Source of the DNA: Bin80 sp965208025
GTDB lineage: Bacteria; Bacteroidota; Rhodothermia; Rhodothermales; Bin80
Reading direction: 5' to 3'
Length of the DNA stretch: 64,000 nucleotides
NCBI GenBank assembly: GCA_965208025.1
Contig: OZ242302.1
Location: forward strand, 62,001 to 126,000
Below, one piece after another: positions 9,228 to 18,403 of the stretch. How positions within the stretch are numbered: the first letter of the stretch is position 1; the number at the start of each line of letters is the position of its first letter. Both the position numbers and the translations under genes were made by a program. The notes below the pieces were generated by a model. It was given only the letters and a program-made list of their open reading frames with translations. It was not told the origin of the DNA and ran no database searches.

Positions 9228-12200
9228 TATTTAATTCCATCCAGCAACTTAACCTTGGCTTAACGCCAAGAGGAGCATCCACTCGCTCTAAGTAGGTGTT
9301 TTTAATGTGTCGCTCAACCTCGCTACGCATCTGAATGAGTTGCTTCCGTTCAATTAAACATTTCCGAGGCGTCCGCGGCCGAGAGCGTATATATGGGATA
9401 ATATCTTCAGGCTTGTCAAGGATGACGCTTCTCTCTTGATCGTAAAAATACCATCTTGTGATTCCTGCATCGTCTGTAAATTCCCCTCTGTCCTTATCAA
9501 GAGCGGGGAGTGAATAACAGAAAAATGCACCCGCAGAGCAATTTATAGGATGTTTCCTCCCGCTAAAGACCGCACCAGGGAAATGATTCAGCCGTCTTTC
9601 AAGATCTGGGTCAGACTGAAGCAATTCCTGAAACTTCAAGTGCATCTCTTCAAGTGAAGTCTTGGCACCTTCGTAATCCGAGGTAAACTTATTCCAGATT
9701 TTCAATTCATCATAATCATCGTCTGGATGAAGCAGTTTACCATACTCAATACCGACTGTCTCTGAGATCATTAGAGTTTTCTGGGTGACTTTTTGGTACA
9801 ACGATAAGATTTTATTGAGTTCATCTGGCGGTAAAAAATTCCAGAACAAAACTTTACCGCGGGAAGCGGCGAGCTCTGGCAGATCTTTCTCAAGTTTCTT
9901 TTCAATATCTGGATTCATGCGCCGATCTACCCTCCCAATTCGTTGCATCAGTCTGACAGGGTTCCAGTGTATGTCATAGTTAATTAGCCGAGAGGCGTCC
10001 TGAAGGTTTAGCCCTTCGGAAAGTACATCCGTAGAGATTAAAACACGTATTTGATTCAAATTCTGCGCCTCCAGTTCAGAAATGGTAACTCCATTGTAGT
10101 AGGGGGAGAACTGTCTAATCACTTCAGCGCGATTCCTTTTGGTGGAGCTATCTACCTGCTCAACACCCTCAATTTCAGCTTCGCAAAGACACGTTTTCAG
10201 GTAGCGCGCCGTATGGGCGAACTCTGTGAATATGAGCACCTTTTGCCCTTGCATATCTTTTGATTTGAGTAAACGAATCAGCTTTTGAAGTTTATCGTCA
10301 TGCTTTGGCTTAAACTTCTTCGCCTCTGCAAGGAATCGAATAATCTGATTAAGATCCGCGTAGGTCTCTCTAATCATGCCCTCAACATCATATTCTGATC
10401 GGTCAAGGCGCACAACTTTATCAAGTAACTCTTGGGGAACAACATCTTCGTCTTCCACATCTTTTTCAGGTTCTCCCCATATTTCTAACTGACGTGCAAT
10501 ACCGTAATCGAGAACATTATCGTTTTCAGCCAACCAACGATCTAATGATCTTTTGCTCACATTATCCTCCTCACAGTGAACCTTCATAAATGCCAACAGC
10601 TTTTGAAGTAAACGATGGCATGAAATCTCAAATGCTGCAACGGAACTTTCAAATCTTTTCAAGAAATTCGTTCGAATGAGTCCAACAACCTGCTTTTGAC
10701 GATTCTCTTCAAAGGGATCAATCTCCTTATCGGGGCCAATATACCAATGGAGTGGGTAGTACATTGCAAGGGTAAAGAGTGGGTTATGCCTTGCAAAGGC
10801 GGATTCAAGACGATCAAGCATTTTTCCGTACGTTTTCCGAATAGAATATTTTGCAACGCGAGGAATTTGCCTCTTGGGAAACAGTGCTGACTGACCATAC
10901 TCACGCTCTTGACTCTCACGGGCATACGCGCGGCTACGTTGCACCACGAGTTGACGGAAGAGATCTTGTTCTGATAGAACTTCCTGGGCTTCAGTCAAGT
11001 GTTCATAGGGCATAACATGCTCCTGTCCAATTCGGTCATGAAGTTGTTTTTCCATTTGGTTAAAGTAAGATCGTAAATGATTTACCCCGAGAGTTCTGGA
11101 AAAATATGCCTCATCCCTTCTGGTGAAAAGCTCCATCATATGCCGAAAATCGCTGATGCGGTTATTGATTGGAGTTGCAGTCAGAAGAAAAACCATCTTG
11201 TGACGAAGATCAGGATCAAGAAGGTCAAACAGTTGGTAATACCGTGAGGGGTTTTTATCTGCACCATCTCCACGGCTACCAAGATTTCGGAAGTAGTGCG
11301 CCTCATCAATGATAACTACATCGGCAAGTTCAGTGATGCGCTGAAACCGATCGGGAAAGTCTCCTCTTCTCCCAAGATCTGTGTGACTAAATACCGCGAG
11401 ATTACTAAAATCTGCACTCCCACCAATTCCACCGATATGATTGAGATACCTCCTTAAGTTGGGTTCCCAAACCCCTTCCTTTACCGCCTTGGGAGCAAAA
11501 AGGACAACTCGTTTATTGTCGTGTAAAACAAGCCTCTCAATAAGCATTAGCCCAACAAAGGTCTTGCCAAGTCCGACGGCATCACACAAAAATGCACCAC
11601 CATGCTGCCGCGCAATTTTCATTAGGGTCCAGTACGCCTCTTTCTGATATTGATCCAAGATTTTGAACATTTCTGAGTTGGACTCATCCCATTCGGTCGC
11701 TGTCAATTCATGCCCTCTGAATAACTCCTGTAGTGCCTTAGCATAAACATCAAATGGAGAATATTGGCACACATGCCGCTCAACTGTCTTTACGACGGTG
11801 TCTGTGACACTGACCGCTTCCTCCCAATATTGATCAAACCACTCCTGTAGTTGTGCTACCTCCCTCGCACTTTGGATCTGGACATTCAGTTCTATGTTTT
11901 GAGTGAGGCCCGGCCGAGTAAAATTACTTGATCCTACGAGTGCCTGTGAACCGACCACTTCAATCTTTGCATGCGTGATGTATGCCTTTGCATGAAATTT
12001 TTTCTTATTGTATATCCGGCATTCAATCCTTCCGGTTCTCAGTGCCTCTACGATTCCAGACACTCCTAGAAGGAAAGGATTTCTTTGCTTTTCCACCTCA
12101 ATTCTATCTTCTAACGTCTCAATCACGCGTGTTTGTACAGCTTCAAAAATTTGTTGTCGAGTTCGGGATGTTGTTTCTGCTCCCATGAGAATACGTATCC

Positions 12201-12435
12201 TATCCAGTTTCTGCCAGTTTCCATCAAATTCCAAAAGGGCTCCAATTTCAAAGTATCCCGTAGCTATGTCAAAAGACTTGGCAATATTACACCATTCCGA
12301 GAGGTACCGTAGCCCGGTCCATCCCTCTACACTGTTATCAACAACGAAGAGTTCATGGCCACGATGAAGTTGAGGACTATTATTCATTGCCAATGCATTC
12401 CCAAAATTTTTGATTTTGTCTGTATCATGGAACAT
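9220..12435 (-). CDS. PLD-nuclease/SNF2-type helicase fusion
   Basis: A 1071-residue protein with an N-terminal phospholipase-D-like nuclease domain (HAK at 148-150, then LVGSSNFT near 166-173, the HxK...N pattern of the HKD superfamily) and an SF2 SNF2-like helicase. The Walker A DAVGLGKT is at about 285-292, DEAH at 377-380, motif III LLTATPINN follows, and motif VI QRIGRVDRR is at about 830-838. A C-terminal region of unknown role ends the protein. It is the first gene of a two-gene minus-strand operon with the adenine methyltransferase. The combination resembles DISARM components (PLD nuclease, SNF2 helicase, adenine methylase) fused or pared down, but no drmA or drmB is present. An internal ATG 16 codons in (12387) is an alternative start. 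Confidence 0.87.
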   Translation of the reverse strand: MFHDTDKIKNFGNALAMNNSPQLHRGHELFVVDNSVEGWTGLRYLSEWCNIAKSFDIATGYFEIGALLEFDGNWQKLDRIRILMGAETTSRTRQQIFEAVQTRVIETLEDRIEVEKQRNPFLLGVSGIVEALRTGRIECRIYNKKKFHAKAYITHAKIEVVGSQALVGSSNFTRPGLTQNIELNVQIQSAREVAQLQEWFDQYWEEAVSVTDTVVKTVERHVCQYSPFDVYAKALQELFRGHELTATEWDESNSEMFKILDQYQKEAYWTLMKIARQHGGAFLCDAVGLGKTFVGLMLIERLVLHDNKRVVLFAPKAVKEGVWEPNLRRYLNHIGGIGGSADFSNLAVFSHTDLGRRGDFPDRFQRITELADVVIIDEAHYFRNLGSRGDGADKNPSRYYQLFDLLDPDLRHKMVFLLTATPINNRISDFRHMMELFTRRDEAYFSRTLGVNHLRSYFNQMEKQLHDRIGQEHVMPYEHLTEAQEVLSEQDLFRQLVVQRSRAYARESQEREYGQSALFPKRQIPRVAKYSIRKTYGKMLDRLESAFARHNPLFTLAMYYPLHWYIGPDKEIDPFEENRQKQVVGLIRTNFLKRFESSVAAFEISCHRLLQKLLAFMKVHCEEDNVSKRSLDRWLAENDNVLDYGIARQLEIWGEPEKDVEDEDVVPQELLDKVVRLDRSEYDVEGMIRETYADLNQIIRFLAEAKKFKPKHDDKLQKLIRLLKSKDMQGQKVLIFTEFAHTARYLKTCLCEAEIEGVEQVDSSTKRNRAEVIRQFSPYYNGVTISELEAQNLNQIRVLISTDVLSEGLNLQDASRLINYDIHWNPVRLMQRIGRVDRRMNPDIEKKLEKDLPELAASRGKVLFWNFLPPDELNKILSLYQKVTQKTLMISETVGIEYGKLLHPDDDYDELKIWNKFTSDYEGAKTSLEEMHLKFQELLQSDPDLERRLNHFPGAVFSGRKHPINCSAGAFFCYSLPALDKDRGEFTDDAGITRWYFYDQERSVILDKPEDIIPYIRSRPRTPRKCLIERKQLIQMRSEVERHIKNTYLERVDAPLGVKPRLSCWMELNNG

Positions 12436-12481
12436 TTAAACACGAATTCAACCATTCATGTCCCATAATAAATATCAATAA

Positions 12482-13765
12482 AGTTCTACCGCAATTCGTG
12501 AGGAATGCTTACCTTTCACTCTCTTTAAATTTACATATTTTCATGGAATCAGTTCTATATTTTGCGGTGCGCCAACAGCTTACAATTAGGAAGCGAGTGG
12601 AGGATTGATCGGATGCTTTTGGATGCGGAAGCCCAACGGATTGATATTTACATTTCCCATTCGGGCCGTTCGTTGATCTGCCCGAAGACTGGGGAGACAG
12701 GGACGTTGTATGACCACCGTAAGAAGCGTTCTTGGCGGCATCTGGGTTGGTTTCAGTTTCGATGCTTTGTCCACTGCCGGGTTCCTCGGGTCAATTCTTC
12801 CGCAGGGGTGAACACAATTCAGGTTCCGTGGTCAAGTGCTTCGCAACGTTATACGGAAGCCTTTGAATTCTGGACGATTCGATTGCTCCAAGCGACGAAG
12901 AATCAAACGAAGACGGCGGAGCTGCTTCGTTGCAAGTTTGATGTGGTAAATCGGATCCTGCACCGCAGTGTGGAGCGTGGGGAACGGCGGCGCGTGCTGC
13001 GAGGCATTTCGCATGTGAGTGTAGATGAGAAGGCGATTCATCGCGGCCACACGTACGCCACCGTCGTAAGTGATTCCGAACGAGGCGTGGTCATTGATGT
13101 AGGACAGGGACGCGACAAACATAGCGTAACCGCCTTGTTACAGGGGCTTCTGGGGGATCTAAAGGATGAGATCCAGACCCTTACAACCGATAGGTGGAAG
13201 GCCTATATTTCTTGTGCCACCGAGCAGTTTCCGCATGCGACGCTAATCCATGATCGCTTTCACTTGATCCAGTATCTCAACAAAGCGATCGATCAAGTTC
13301 GCAGACGCGAGGTCAAGCAGCACGATGGACTCAAACATAGCCGGTACGCGCTCCTGAAAAACGAAGCGAACCGCACCGCAAAGCAAGAGGATACGTTCCA
13401 GGCGATCCAGAAATTGAACTTGCAGGTCAGCATTGCCTGGAGATGGAGAGAGGAATTTAAGGAGATCTTTCAATGCCGTACTTTCGGCGATGCAAAAAAG
13501 TACTTCAAGCTATGGCTTAAAAGCGTAAAAGAAGAAGCCGTAAAGGAGGTCATCCGGATCGCTGAGATGTTTGAACGACACCAAGAAGGCGTCTGTAATG
13601 CGCTGTGCCACGAGCAGTCCAATGCCAGAGCAGAACAAATCAACGGCAAGATTCAAGAAGTCAAAACCGTCGGGAGAGGATATAGAAAATTCAAAAACTT
13701 CCGAAGTGCGGTCCTCTTTTTCCATGGAGGCTTAGACCTCCAGCCACAATATTCGCGGTAGAACC
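12482..13765 (+). mobile_element. ISL3-like insertion sequence (about 1.28 kb)
   Basis: Element bounded by imperfect inverted repeats: AGTTCTACCGCAATTCGTG at the left end (from about 12482) and the complement of a right end reading GGTTCTACCGCGAATATTG inwards from 13765. The shared core is GTTCTACCGC followed by an AAT-rich stretch. It carries one transposase. Ends are set by eye. I could not find a clean 8-bp target duplication (left flank ATCAATAA, right flank TATATAAG), so the insertion may be old or the ends slightly off. The left end lies only about 47 bp before the start codon of the minus-strand helicase gene, so it probably replaced or altered that operon's promoter. Confidence 0.75.
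12562..13761 (+). CDS. ISL3 family transposase
   Basis: DDE transposase of about 399 residues. The first visible block (EWRIDRMLLDAEAQRIDIYISH) is the ISL3 N-terminal signature. It is followed by a zinc-finger-like CPKTGETG region, an HTH segment and the catalytic core: VSVDEKAIHRGHTY (first D), LTTDRWKAYI (second D), the HDRFHLIQ block, and ARAEQINGKIQ near the C-terminus (E). The start is uncertain: the frame opens with TTG at 12562 and has no ATG before residue 18. The stop codon lies within the right terminal repeat. Apparently intact. Confidence 0.88.
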   Translation: MRCANSLQLGSEWRIDRMLLDAEAQRIDIYISHSGRSLICPKTGETGTLYDHRKKRSWRHLGWFQFRCFVHCRVPRVNSSAGVNTIQVPWSSASQRYTEAFEFWTIRLLQATKNQTKTAELLRCKFDVVNRILHRSVERGERRRVLRGISHVSVDEKAIHRGHTYATVVSDSERGVVIDVGQGRDKHSVTALLQGLLGDLKDEIQTLTTDRWKAYISCATEQFPHATLIHDRFHLIQYLNKAIDQVRRREVKQHDGLKHSRYALLKNEANRTAKQEDTFQAIQKLNLQVSIAWRWREEFKEIFQCRTFGDAKKYFKLWLKSVKEEAVKEVIRIAEMFERHQEGVCNALCHEQSNARAEQINGKIQEVKTVGRGYRKFKNFRSAVLFFHGGLDLQPQYSR

Positions 13766-13807
13766 TATATAAGGTGAGACTTGAAATTACTATAAACTTA
13801 CATTTGA

Positions 13808-14254
13808 ATGAGAGTAAAAATTTCGAAATTGCTGCTGATTTGTTTTCTGGTTACTCCCATACAGCTATTGGCTCAGGAATCGCCCGGACGATTCACGATC
13901 GAAGCAGGGCTTGTTGGTGGGACTGGGGCTGCCTGCCCTGGACAATATATACGCGTTGACGGGGAGATCACAGGCCCTATATCACTTTATGGAATGGTGG
14001 AAAATTACCGATGCCAAAACTTTACAGGCTCAGCAAATCGAATCGGAGTTTCCGTTCAACTAGGCCCTTCTGATTGGACTATACGACCGGAATTGAGGAG
14101 CGGGCTTGAATATGATGGAGGAGATGTTTCTTGGATTTTCGGGGCGGGTCTGTTACTTGGTGGTCGTTATGGAGCGCGCCTCTCCGTTCATTTTGGAGAT
14201 GTATCTGCCGATCCAATTACCCTATTCCAGTTGGGGGGCTATCTTCGATTTTGA
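13808..14254 (+). CDS. Small outer-membrane beta-barrel-like protein
   Basis: 148 residues with a clear signal peptide (MRVKISKLLLICFLVTPIQLLAQ, cleavage likely before or after Q-E). The rest alternates hydrophobic and polar residues in short strands rich in Gly and aromatics (GGRYGARLSVHFGD) and ends LFQLGGYLRF, a terminal aromatic as in outer-membrane barrels. It has two Cys residues in the mature part. No named family is recognised. It lies just after the insertion sequence and is convergent with the SPOR gene. Function unknown. Confidence 0.6.
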   Translation: MRVKISKLLLICFLVTPIQLLAQESPGRFTIEAGLVGGTGAACPGQYIRVDGEITGPISLYGMVENYRCQNFTGSANRIGVSVQLGPSDWTIRPELRSGLEYDGGDVSWIFGAGLLLGGRYGARLSVHFGDVSADPITLFQLGGYLRF

Positions 14255-14380
14255 CCTGCTTATAGTGAGTTGAAGGATATTTTTCCTACCATAGGGTGGT
14301 TTGCCACCATCTGAAGATGAGATGGAAGAGGTTGTATATTCGCAGTTTTGAAGTAACTAAGATCAACTCATCAAAGGCAA

Positions 14381-15400
14381 TCAGAGAACTACGTTCCGCA
14401 CATTTTTTACCCACGCATCCGATGGAATCTCATCCAATTGACTTATTGCTGCCACAGCATCTGGAATAGAGGGGAACTGTCCCAAAGCTACACGATACTG
14501 GCTATCATCACTCACAAGCGTGTCCACCGCCATTCCGGGAAGAGATGTACGATATCGTTCTACAACAGCCTGTGCCTGTTCAGGGGTGTTGAACGAGCCA
14601 ACAATGATCGTATACCCCCCGGCCTCACGGTCAAGTAATACAGATCCATTATTCGTATCAGGTTGTTCAGAGGGAATAGCATCCGTTGACGGTTCCACAG
14701 GGTTCGCGACAATGCCATTGGCAACCTCCATATTTGCTGGAGAATCTGATGGATCTGGAATGACATTATTCTCCATAGAGTCTGACGTGACTGGATCAGG
14801 GTTAGCCGGTAGGACGGCAGAGAGGGGCTCAGAAATTTGTTGATTTGACTCCATGACCCAATTCGTCAAAAAATACCCACCAACCGCCAAGGCACCGACA
14901 ATGAGCACGACCATGGCGACCTGAGCTACTCGTCGCTGGCCTTTTGCAGGCGCCCCAGAGGAATCTGGGAGAATCTCTAAGGAGTCCATATCTGCGAATG
15001 TTCCAGAAATCAGTGTAGCAAGTTCAGGATCAGAAGAGATATGAAGTTTGTCCTCAATTCGCGAGATCACCCCAAGTGTAGGAATCTCAATGGGTACCTG
15101 GGCTATGATCTCACTCACGAGAAGATCTATGATTGATGATGCCTCCTCGTGAGAGATGTCCTGATTTGAAGCAAACTCAGAAACCAAGGATAAATCCGTA
15201 GTAACAGAGGAAGATTCATCAAGACTGATATATCGTTTTGGAGGATGTAGTATGAATTGGTTATCGTTTGGTCTTTCAGACATGCTGGGAATAGATTCAA
15301 TCTTCAGCGTGCCTAAACCAGAAACAGATAATTGACCGTATTTCAGCAACCTTTCTCGTATGATGGTTGTGAACTCTCTGAGAGCTACTTCGCTGGTCAT
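14381..15400 (-). CDS. HU/CCDC81-type plus SPOR domain membrane protein
   Basis: 339 residues. The N-terminal part (1-130) resembles the HU-like CCDC81 domains found in Bacteroidota-type envelope proteins (TIIRERLLKYGQLSVSGLGTL, then a second IPTLGVISR copy). A transmembrane segment near residues 158-180 (VAMVVLIVGALAVGGYFL) and a low-complexity Pro/Asn/Ser linker follow. The C-terminal SPOR domain (about 262-339, YTIIVGSFNTPEQAQAVVERY) binds denuded peptidoglycan at division sites. A cytosolic N-terminus and periplasmic SPOR domain fit a cell-division or cell-wall role. It is convergent with the small barrel gene. Confidence 0.8.
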   Translation of the reverse strand: MTSEVALREFTTIIRERLLKYGQLSVSGLGTLKIESIPSMSERPNDNQFILHPPKRYISLDESSSVTTDLSLVSEFASNQDISHEEASSIIDLLVSEIIAQVPIEIPTLGVISRIEDKLHISSDPELATLISGTFADMDSLEILPDSSGAPAKGQRRVAQVAMVVLIVGALAVGGYFLTNWVMESNQQISEPLSAVLPANPDPVTSDSMENNVIPDPSDSPANMEVANGIVANPVEPSTDAIPSEQPDTNNGSVLLDREAGGYTIIVGSFNTPEQAQAVVERYRTSLPGMAVDTLVSDDSQYRVALGQFPSIPDAVAAISQLDEIPSDAWVKNVRNVVL

Positions 15401-15554
15401 AGCTAAAAATGAACGTTGATATACTTTAAGAGTGTACGCAAAGTTAGGTAAAGCAGACTAATTTACAAGCTTATTCTTGAAATTAACTGACCTGAAGCCC
15501 CCATACGGGCTTTGTTCTGTCCAAATATATTGAAAAATACAAGTTAATGATTGA

Positions 15555-16472
15555 ATGAGTATAGTTGCGGTAGGAACGCTGGGGCTTGACAACATTGAAA
15601 CCCCAAGGGAAAAGAAAGATCGTATTCTTGGAGGGAGTGCAACCTATATTTCGCTCGCCGCTCGGCCTTTGGCTCATCCCGTAGCAATGATAGCTGTTGC
15701 TGGCAAAGATTTTCCAGAGGACTACAGGCAGCTATTTCATACAAGTGATCTGGATTTAAGTGGAGTTGAAATTTTGGAGGATCATGATACATTTGCATGG
15801 GGAGGTATTTATCATGAGAATCTGAACATTCGTACAACTACGTTCACCCATTTGAATGCGTTGGCCAAGTTCAATCCGATCGTCCCTACGAACTATAAAA
15901 ACTGCAAAATTCTCTGTCTTGGTAATCTATCTCCTAAAACCCAACTACAAACACTCGGCCAAGTCAATGGGACTTCGTTTGCTTTGTGTGATACAATGAA
16001 TTACTGGATTGATCACACGCCAGATGAGTTGAGAGACGTTTTAGGACGGATAGATTGTTTATTGATTAACGATGAGGAAGCATATCAACTCACTGGCAAA
16101 TCCAATCTATTTACCGCCGCAGGTCTAGTATTGTCAATGGGGCCAAGAATCTTGATTATCAAAAAAGGAGAGCACGGAGCAATTTTGTTTGTTGAAGAGC
16201 AGGTATTTATTGCACCTGGCTTTCCACTTGAAAATGTGCAGGATCCTACTGGTGCAGGAGATGCGTTCCTCGGAGCATTTGCAGGTAGCCTTGCCAATGA
16301 ATCCAAGATCGGATTGAATGCTCTCAAGAGAGCAATGGTTTATGGTTGTACGGTTGCATCATTCTGTGTTGAAGTGATCGGGCCGTACAACTTATTTCAA
16401 TTATCAGAGTCCGTAATTGAGGAACGAGCCAAAATTTTCAGAGGGTTTACAGAATGGCCCTCGTGGAATTAG
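15555..16472 (+). CDS. PfkB family carbohydrate kinase
   Basis: Ribokinase/PfkB-fold kinase of 305 residues. The N-terminal GGSATYISLAA block binds sugar. The C-terminal signature DPTGAGDAFLGAF contains the catalytic Asp and anion hole. The mid-part LINDEEAYQLTG is typical of the adenosine-kinase-like branch. The substrate cannot be told from sequence. Its last 19 bp overlap the next gene, suggesting one transcript with the lipoprotein and folB. Confidence 0.88.
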   Translation: MSIVAVGTLGLDNIETPREKKDRILGGSATYISLAARPLAHPVAMIAVAGKDFPEDYRQLFHTSDLDLSGVEILEDHDTFAWGGIYHENLNIRTTTFTHLNALAKFNPIVPTNYKNCKILCLGNLSPKTQLQTLGQVNGTSFALCDTMNYWIDHTPDELRDVLGRIDCLLINDEEAYQLTGKSNLFTAAGLVLSMGPRILIIKKGEHGAILFVEEQVFIAPGFPLENVQDPTGAGDAFLGAFAGSLANESKIGLNALKRAMVYGCTVASFCVEVIGPYNLFQLSESVIEERAKIFRGFTEWPSWN

Positions 16473-17392
16473 CTCGTACCATACGGATCGTGATGCTGTT
16501 AGTACTGTCAACTGGCTGCAACGTGAATCATCAAGTTGAAATATTACTGTCGGGGGAAAATGCCGAGAATATCCTGCAATTCTACTTCGGGAGTTATATG
16601 CAAGAAGATCCGTTCAATGCAGGTGTATTGGAAAAAAAGAGAGATAGATTTTTTCTTGACCTGTCGCTGCTCCGAGAATTTGATTCTGAGTTGTCAACGG
16701 CGCTTGAAGCCAGAGTTTCGCGGAATACATTGGACCCAGACAGTCTGCAGACGGTGATTGAGGCAACATATTATGAAGCACGCAATCTTCCCGGAAACTT
16801 AACAGAGTTTGAATCTAGATGGCCCATTCATGCTCCAAAGACATTTGAGGTGCACGGAGCGGTGACTCATTATCTGCGCCGAATTGCATTGAGTGAAAAA
16901 GCATTGCAGGATGCAATATTCAATTATGATCAGAACAATTCAAAGCTGTACTACGAAGTAGGCACCGTTCTGAAAGCTGAACATATTTCCAATGATAGTG
17001 TCAAGGAGACAACTGCAATGATTAAACGACCAGATGGATTCTGGGACTTTGCAACCTATGATAGTGCCGGGACCCTGACCTTGAAAACACGACCTCATCC
17101 CCGTGCACTAGCTACCCCTACTCAGTGCGTTGGATGTCATTTTGGAAATAAATCCTTTGAACCCGAGCGAAGCTGGCCCTTGGATGCGCCACCCGTCCCT
17201 GAGGGAATCCGCAAATGGTACACTGGATCCGCTGATCAAGAGGTTGCCGATTATTTCAGAGAGCATGATCGCAGAAGTGATTTTGTTCTTGGCCTCTATG
17301 CAACGACATATATTTCCGATTTAAGGGTACAGCGCTCTTCCAGTACATTGGATTCCACATCCATTAGACTCTTGAATGAGTTGGGCCTGTAG
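16454..17392 (+). CDS. Lipoprotein with single c-type haem motif
   Basis: 312 residues. The N-terminus MALVELARTIRIVMLLVLSTGC ends in a lipobox (LSTG/C), so it should be a periplasm-facing lipoprotein. One haem-binding motif, CVGCH, lies near residue 224, after a region that may form a sensor-like fold (MIKRPDGFWDFATYDSAG). This resembles haem-containing DUF3365/Tll0287-type proteins but I do not assign a family. It overlaps the kinase gene by 19 bp and precedes folB by 2 bp, so it is cotranscribed with genes unrelated to respiration. Electron-transfer or redox-sensing role inferred. Confidence 0.65.
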   Translation: MALVELARTIRIVMLLVLSTGCNVNHQVEILLSGENAENILQFYFGSYMQEDPFNAGVLEKKRDRFFLDLSLLREFDSELSTALEARVSRNTLDPDSLQTVIEATYYEARNLPGNLTEFESRWPIHAPKTFEVHGAVTHYLRRIALSEKALQDAIFNYDQNNSKLYYEVGTVLKAEHISNDSVKETTAMIKRPDGFWDFATYDSAGTLTLKTRPHPRALATPTQCVGCHFGNKSFEPERSWPLDAPPVPEGIRKWYTGSADQEVADYFREHDRRSDFVLGLYATTYISDLRVQRSSSTLDSTSIRLLNELGL

Positions 17393-17394
17393 AT

Positions 17395-17757
17395 ATGCAT
17401 AAAATCAGGCTAAATAATGCTGTCTTTTTTGCCCACCATGGTATAACTGATTCGGAGAAGGAAACAGGTGGAAAGTTTGGAGTTGATGTTGAGGTTCAGT
17501 TTGATTTTGAGTCCGCCGCAAAAGACGACGATCTGGATCAAACCCTGTGTTATGAGGCTATGTATCAGGCAATCCAGAGTACTGTGAAAGATCAAACATT
17601 TGATTTGATTGAAACGATTGCATATCTGATCGCAGATCAGATCCTTAAACTATCAGCACAAATTGAACACATAGAGGTTACAGTACGGAAATTAAATCCG
17701 CCCATTGATGGAATCGTTGACTCTGCAGAAGTACTCTATTATAGAAAAAGAAGCTAA
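17395..17757 (+). CDS. folB: Dihydroneopterin aldolase
   Basis: Folate pathway enzyme that converts 7,8-dihydroneopterin to 6-hydroxymethyl-dihydropterin and glycolaldehyde. 120 residues, the normal length. Family signatures: FFAHHGITDSEKETGGKFGVDVEV at the N-terminus, the DLIETIAYLIAD helix and the C-terminal VTVRKLNPPI strand. Starts 2 bp after the lipoprotein stop. The last 4 bases overlap the end of the convergent maf gene. Confidence 0.92.
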   Translation: MHKIRLNNAVFFAHHGITDSEKETGGKFGVDVEVQFDFESAAKDDDLDQTLCYEAMYQAIQSTVKDQTFDLIETIAYLIADQILKLSAQIEHIEVTVRKLNPPIDGIVDSAEVLYYRKRS

Positions 17758-18347
17758 AATGTGATCAGATCTGTAAAATGCTTTCTTAGGAGAACATATA
17801 ATCTGCGGAGTGGCAGGCCCACCACATTGTAGTAATCTCCATTTATTCTTTCAACAAATAGTGCACCCATATCATCCTGTATTCCATACGCTCCAGCTTT
17901 GTCCAACGGCGAGCCTGTTTTTACGTAGTTTGTAATCTCATTATCGGTGAGCTTGCCAAATGTTACTTCCGTAGTTTCCACAGAAGTCACTATTCTATTA
18001 GATGTCTTATGGATCAATGCAATCCCCGTGTGAACTTGATGAATGGATTCGCTCAGCCGCCTAAGCATCAGCTTGGCATCAGATACCCCAGAGGGTTTCC
18101 CCAATATCCGACCGTCAGCTACGACGATCGTATCAGCCCCAAGTATCAACGCATCAGGCCTGCGGGTTGCGTGCAAATGAGCTTTTTCAATGGCCAAGTT
18201 TTCGACCACTTGCGTAGGATTATGTCGTTTATTGATCGTTTCATCAATATTGGACGGAATATGAATAAACGGGAGCCCTATCTGCCTCAGAAGCTTGCGC
18301 CGCCGCGGAGACTGGGAAGCGAGTATAAAGTTCGTATGGAGATTCAT
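17754..18347 (-). CDS. maf: Maf family nucleoside triphosphate pyrophosphatase
   Basis: House-cleaning NTP pyrophosphatase (dTTP/UTP type) linked to septum inhibition. 197 residues. The N-terminal ILASQSPRRRKLLRQIG is the Maf signature. GADTIVV, GKP and the DKAGAYGIQDDMGALFVERINGDY block include the catalytic Asp and base-recognition residues. Convergent with folB. Confidence 0.92.
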   Translation of the reverse strand: MNLHTNFILASQSPRRRKLLRQIGLPFIHIPSNIDETINKRHNPTQVVENLAIEKAHLHATRRPDALILGADTIVVADGRILGKPSGVSDAKLMLRRLSESIHQVHTGIALIHKTSNRIVTSVETTEVTFGKLTDNEITNYVKTGSPLDKAGAYGIQDDMGALFVERINGDYYNVVGLPLRRLYVLLRKHFTDLITF

Positions 18348-18403
18348 TACAGATTAAGTTTTTCCATTTAAGTCTTTCGTGATCAGGTTACTCATCAGAA
18401 TCA

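Noticed and set aside
5748..12435. A classical DISARM system
   Set aside because: No DrmA-type helicase or DrmB (DUF1998) protein is present, and the PLD and SNF2 domains are in one chain.
14291..14310. Bidirectional terminator between the small barrel gene and the SPOR gene (GGTGG-TTTG-CCACC)
   Set aside because: A perfect but five-pair stem without T-rich tails on either strand. Too weak to call.
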